Assembly (NCBI GenBank): GCA_945868745.1
Contig: CAMBMK010000009.1
Span: forward strand, 1-44,268
Length of the DNA: 44,268 nucleotides
Source of the DNA: an uncultured Bacteroidales bacterium
GTDB lineage: Bacteria > Bacteroidota > Bacteroidia > Bacteroidales > UBA932
Direction of reading: 5' to 3'
Both the position numbers and the translations under genes were made by a program. Numbering within the stretch: position 1 is the stretch's first letter; the number at the start of each line of letters is the position of its first letter. Shown here one piece after another: positions 42,184-44,268 of this stretch. Below the pieces are notes generated by a model. It saw only the letters and a list, made by a program, of their open reading frames with translations. It made no database searches and was not told where the DNA came from.

Positions 42184-42801
42184 ATGTCGAAGGACAATAA
42201 GGAACAGGATATACTCAGGGCGGCGGAGAAGATGTTCGTCCTGAAGGGATTCAAAGGGGCCACCACCAATCTGATAGCGGCCGAGGCAGGAGTCACCCAC
42301 GCGATGCTCCACTATTATTTCAGGACCAAGGACCAGATTTTCCTCAAGGTCCTCGATTCGTATGTCGGGCAGATGCGCTCCGAACTCAAGGCGCTTATGG
42401 AAGAAGATGTGTATGACATTGATGTCATAGGCCGTGTGACGGAGGTCATGTTTGATTTCTTCAACAGTCACCGTCGTCATGTAGCCCTTTTCCTGGAGGT
42501 CGCCGCTGACAGGCCCGACCTTCTCGATTCATATGTCTCCGATTTCGGCAGATTCATCGGGACTGCGTTCACGGCACACGGGGAGAGGACGCGCAGGGCT
42601 GTGGAAAAAGGCCAGATCAGGGACATTTCCTTCCTTTCCCTTTTCGCCGACATAGTGACCGTATGCTCTTCGACACTTCTTTTCGAGCCGGTGCTGGACA
42701 ATCTCTTCAAGCTTGACCCCAAGGCGAAGGAGAGCTTCCTTGCCGACCGCAGGAGAGAAGCGGTGATTCTCATTACAGACAGATTGAAAATTACTGATTG
42801 A
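42184..42801 (+). CDS. TetR-family transcriptional regulator
   Basis: A 205-residue one-component regulator with an N-terminal helix-turn-helix (FKGATTNLIAAEAGVTHAMLHYYFRTKDQIF, split here by its parts TTNLIAAEAGV and LHYYFRTKD) and an all-helical ligand-binding domain. The ATG at 42184 is preferred to an upstream in-frame TTG because it follows AATAAGG and the family start fits. It is followed after 30 bases by a TolC-like gene and an HlyD-like gene, so it probably controls efflux in answer to a toxic small molecule, and itself through the palindrome upstream. Confidence 0.92.
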   Translation: MSKDNKEQDILRAAEKMFVLKGFKGATTNLIAAEAGVTHAMLHYYFRTKDQIFLKVLDSYVGQMRSELKALMEEDVYDIDVIGRVTEVMFDFFNSHRRHVALFLEVAADRPDLLDSYVSDFGRFIGTAFTAHGERTRRAVEKGQIRDISFLSLFADIVTVCSSTLLFEPVLDNLFKLDPKAKESFLADRRREAVILITDRLKITD

Positions 42802-42831
42802 CTTACATTTGCAATACTTGAGCGATAGAAT

Positions 42832-44079
42832 ATGCGTAGATTTTTGTCCGTCATGCTTACATTGGTCGCGCTGCCGGCATTTGCCCAGCCCGATCTTTCC
42901 TCCTGCATAGAAATGGCATATGACAATTATCCCCAGATAATGGAATATGAGCTCATCGACAGGTCGGAGGCTTATGACCTGAGCAATGCCGCAAGGTCCT
43001 GGATTCCGCAGCTCGGCCTTTCTGCAAAGGCTTCATGGCAATCCGCAGTGGTGGAGATGCCGTTTGACATACCGGGATTCGAGTTTGACATTCCCCATGA
43101 CCAGTACGGGATCACGGCCGACCTCACCCAGCCAGTATGGGACGGAGGTGCGGGTGCCGTCAAGCGTGAAAGCGCTGTAGCCGGAGCCGATGTCAGGCGC
43201 AGGCAGCTCGACGTCAATCTCTATTCCATTCGCTCCAGGGTGCAGTCGGTCTATATGGGCATCATACTGCTGGACAAGCAGCTTGGGCTCAACGATGTGC
43301 TGGCGGAAAACCTCCGGCGCAGCATTGAGGAGGTCTCTGCCCTGATGGAAGGCGGGATTGCGCTCCAGTCGGACCTTGACCAGCTGAAAGTCAGCCTCTT
43401 GTCATGCAGGCAGCAGCGTTCTTCCCTTGAAGCCGACAGAAGGGCTTATGTGCGTATGCTCGGTCTTCTGACAGGGGCAGACCTTTCCGGGGCGTCATTT
43501 GCCGAGCCGCAGGTCGGGTATCCGTCAGCCGACGCGGAAATCTCCCGCCCGGAGCTTGCCCTCTACGATGCCCAGCTCAGACAGACCGGTGTGCAGCGCA
43601 GGCAGCTTGACGTGAACTGGCAGCCGAGGCTGAACCTCAACCTCCAGGCAGGATACGGCCGTCCGGGCCTGAACATGCTTTCCGGAGAATCCGATCCATA
43701 TTTCATAGCAGGCGTTAAGCTCCAGTGGAATTTCGGCCCGCTGAGCACCATCAGGAATGACAGGAAGAAACTTGATGCGGAGGCCTCGCGAGTGGAGCTG
43801 ATGCGCCGTTCCTTCCTGCTCAACACATCCGTGGAGGCCGAGCAGAAACGTGGGGCGGTGGAAAAGGCTGCGGAAGTGCTTGCCTGCGACGATGAGATAG
43901 TGGAGCTCCGCCGGAGCATCACCGAAACGGCATCACGCCAGTACAGGGAGGGTGTAATAAAGATGAATGACTACCTGGGCATCCTCGACGATGAATTCAC
44001 CGCAAGGCTCAACCGCAACCTGCATGAGGTACAGTATATTATGGCAGTATTTGATTTGAACTATACATTGGGAAAATGA
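42832..44079 (+). CDS. TolC-family outer membrane efflux protein
   Basis: A 415-residue exported protein (signal ending PAFAQ) with the two OEP repeats of TolC-like channels: a first helical hairpin and strand region (SRVQSVYMGIILLDKQ) and a second (DAQLRQTGVQRRQLDVNWQPRLNLN... and REGVIKMNDYLGILDDE). It would form the outer-membrane duct of a tripartite pump. At 415 residues it is at the short end of the family. Two bases separate it from the membrane-fusion gene. Confidence 0.9.
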   Translation: MRRFLSVMLTLVALPAFAQPDLSSCIEMAYDNYPQIMEYELIDRSEAYDLSNAARSWIPQLGLSAKASWQSAVVEMPFDIPGFEFDIPHDQYGITADLTQPVWDGGAGAVKRESAVAGADVRRRQLDVNLYSIRSRVQSVYMGIILLDKQLGLNDVLAENLRRSIEEVSALMEGGIALQSDLDQLKVSLLSCRQQRSSLEADRRAYVRMLGLLTGADLSGASFAEPQVGYPSADAEISRPELALYDAQLRQTGVQRRQLDVNWQPRLNLNLQAGYGRPGLNMLSGESDPYFIAGVKLQWNFGPLSTIRNDRKKLDAEASRVELMRRSFLLNTSVEAEQKRGAVEKAAEVLACDDEIVELRRSITETASRQYREGVIKMNDYLGILDDEFTARLNRNLHEVQYIMAVFDLNYTLGK

Positions 44080-44081
44080 CT

Positions 44082-44268
44082 ATGGCACGAAAAGTATCGG
44101 CATTGGCTCTTGCTGCAGCACTTCTTGCAGCATATTCCTGCTCACGCAGCATCCCGTTCGACGCCTGCGGACAGATAGAAGCAGTCCAGGTAACAGTCTC
44201 CGCCCAGGCAGGCGGAATGATATTGTCGCTTGACCTTGAAGAAGGGGACCGTCTCGAGGCCGGGGAGG
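44082..44268 (+). CDS. HlyD-like membrane-fusion lipoprotein, N-terminal part (runs off window)
   Basis: The first 62 codons of a periplasmic adaptor. A lipoprotein signal ends in LLAAYSC (Cys20); CGQIEAVQVTVSAQAGGMI and LDLEEGDRLEAGE form the start of the barrel-sandwich (biotinyl-lipoyl-like) domain of HlyD/EmrA/YbhG-type proteins. It follows the TolC-like gene by two bases and completes the outer part of an efflux system; the pump itself (ABC or MFS) would lie beyond the window. Confidence 0.88.
   Translation, partial: MARKVSALALAAALLAAYSCSRSIPFDACGQIEAVQVTVSAQAGGMILSLDLEEGDRLEAGE

Noticed and set aside
1..44268. A mobile element, genomic island, CRISPR array or tRNA attachment site
   Set aside because: No integrase, transposase, direct-repeat array or RNA gene was found, and housekeeping genes are mixed with the accessory clusters.

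Overview
The window looks like chromosomal DNA from a member of the order Bacteroidales (Bacteroidota), probably a gut or rumen lineage with a fairly GC-rich genome such as a Rikenellaceae-like group; the genus cannot be fixed from sequence alone. The evidence is a SusC/SusD pair, FimA/Mfa-type lipoprotein fimbriae, BACON domains, many lipoprotein signals, weak or absent Shine-Dalgarno sites, and promoter boxes of the Bacteroidetes -7 type (TAnnTTTG). I saw no tRNA, rRNA, CRISPR array, integrase or transposase, and no gene-free stretch longer than 300 bases.

Layout. 1-2498 (+): the end of an ABC-2 permease, then a 5'-nucleotidase split into two genes (C-terminal domain first, metallophosphatase lipoprotein second). 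2509-9578 (-): a fimbrial operon read from a short single-stranded DNA-binding protein through an OmpA-like lipoprotein, a fimbrillin, an Mfa2/FimB-type anchor and a 949-residue tip-like lipoprotein. 9800-12489 (+): a small zinc-ribbon protein and an M3 peptidase (Dcp type). 12449-13729 (-): a nucleoside-symporter-type MFS protein, convergent and overlapping with dcp. 13828-19111 (+): a housekeeping cluster, tgt, LptF/G permease, dut, murF, a lipidated nitroreductase and a GNAT acetyltransferase. 19184-20740 (+): a lipoprotein with an HEXXH zinc-peptidase signature, closed by a strong terminator. 20985-21761 (-): a ZIP metal transporter.

21838-41917 (-) is the most interesting part: 14 or 15 genes in one direction with gaps of at most 64 bases and several overlaps. 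In transcription order they are a LacI-family regulator, FAD oxidoreductase, sodium:solute symporter, BACON/FISUMP surface lipoprotein, SusC, SusD, two unrecognised signal-less proteins, a lipoprotein of the metallo-beta-lactamase fold, a secreted propeller-like/histidine-acid-phosphatase fusion, a mannitol-dehydrogenase-family enzyme, an SGNH hydrolase, a zinc-dependent polyol-type dehydrogenase and a PfkB sugar kinase. There is no glycoside hydrolase or polysaccharide lyase. I infer a nutrient-capture locus for a phosphorylated and/or esterified polyol: surface phosphatase and esterase strip the ligand, SusCD and the symporter import it, two different polyol dehydrogenases give a ketose such as fructose, and the kinase feeds it to glycolysis. 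A LacI-type palindrome sits on the promoter at the head of the cluster.

42184-44268 (+): a TetR-family regulator with its own palindromic operator, a TolC-like outer membrane protein, and the start of an HlyD-like membrane-fusion lipoprotein that runs off the window: a self-regulated efflux operon.
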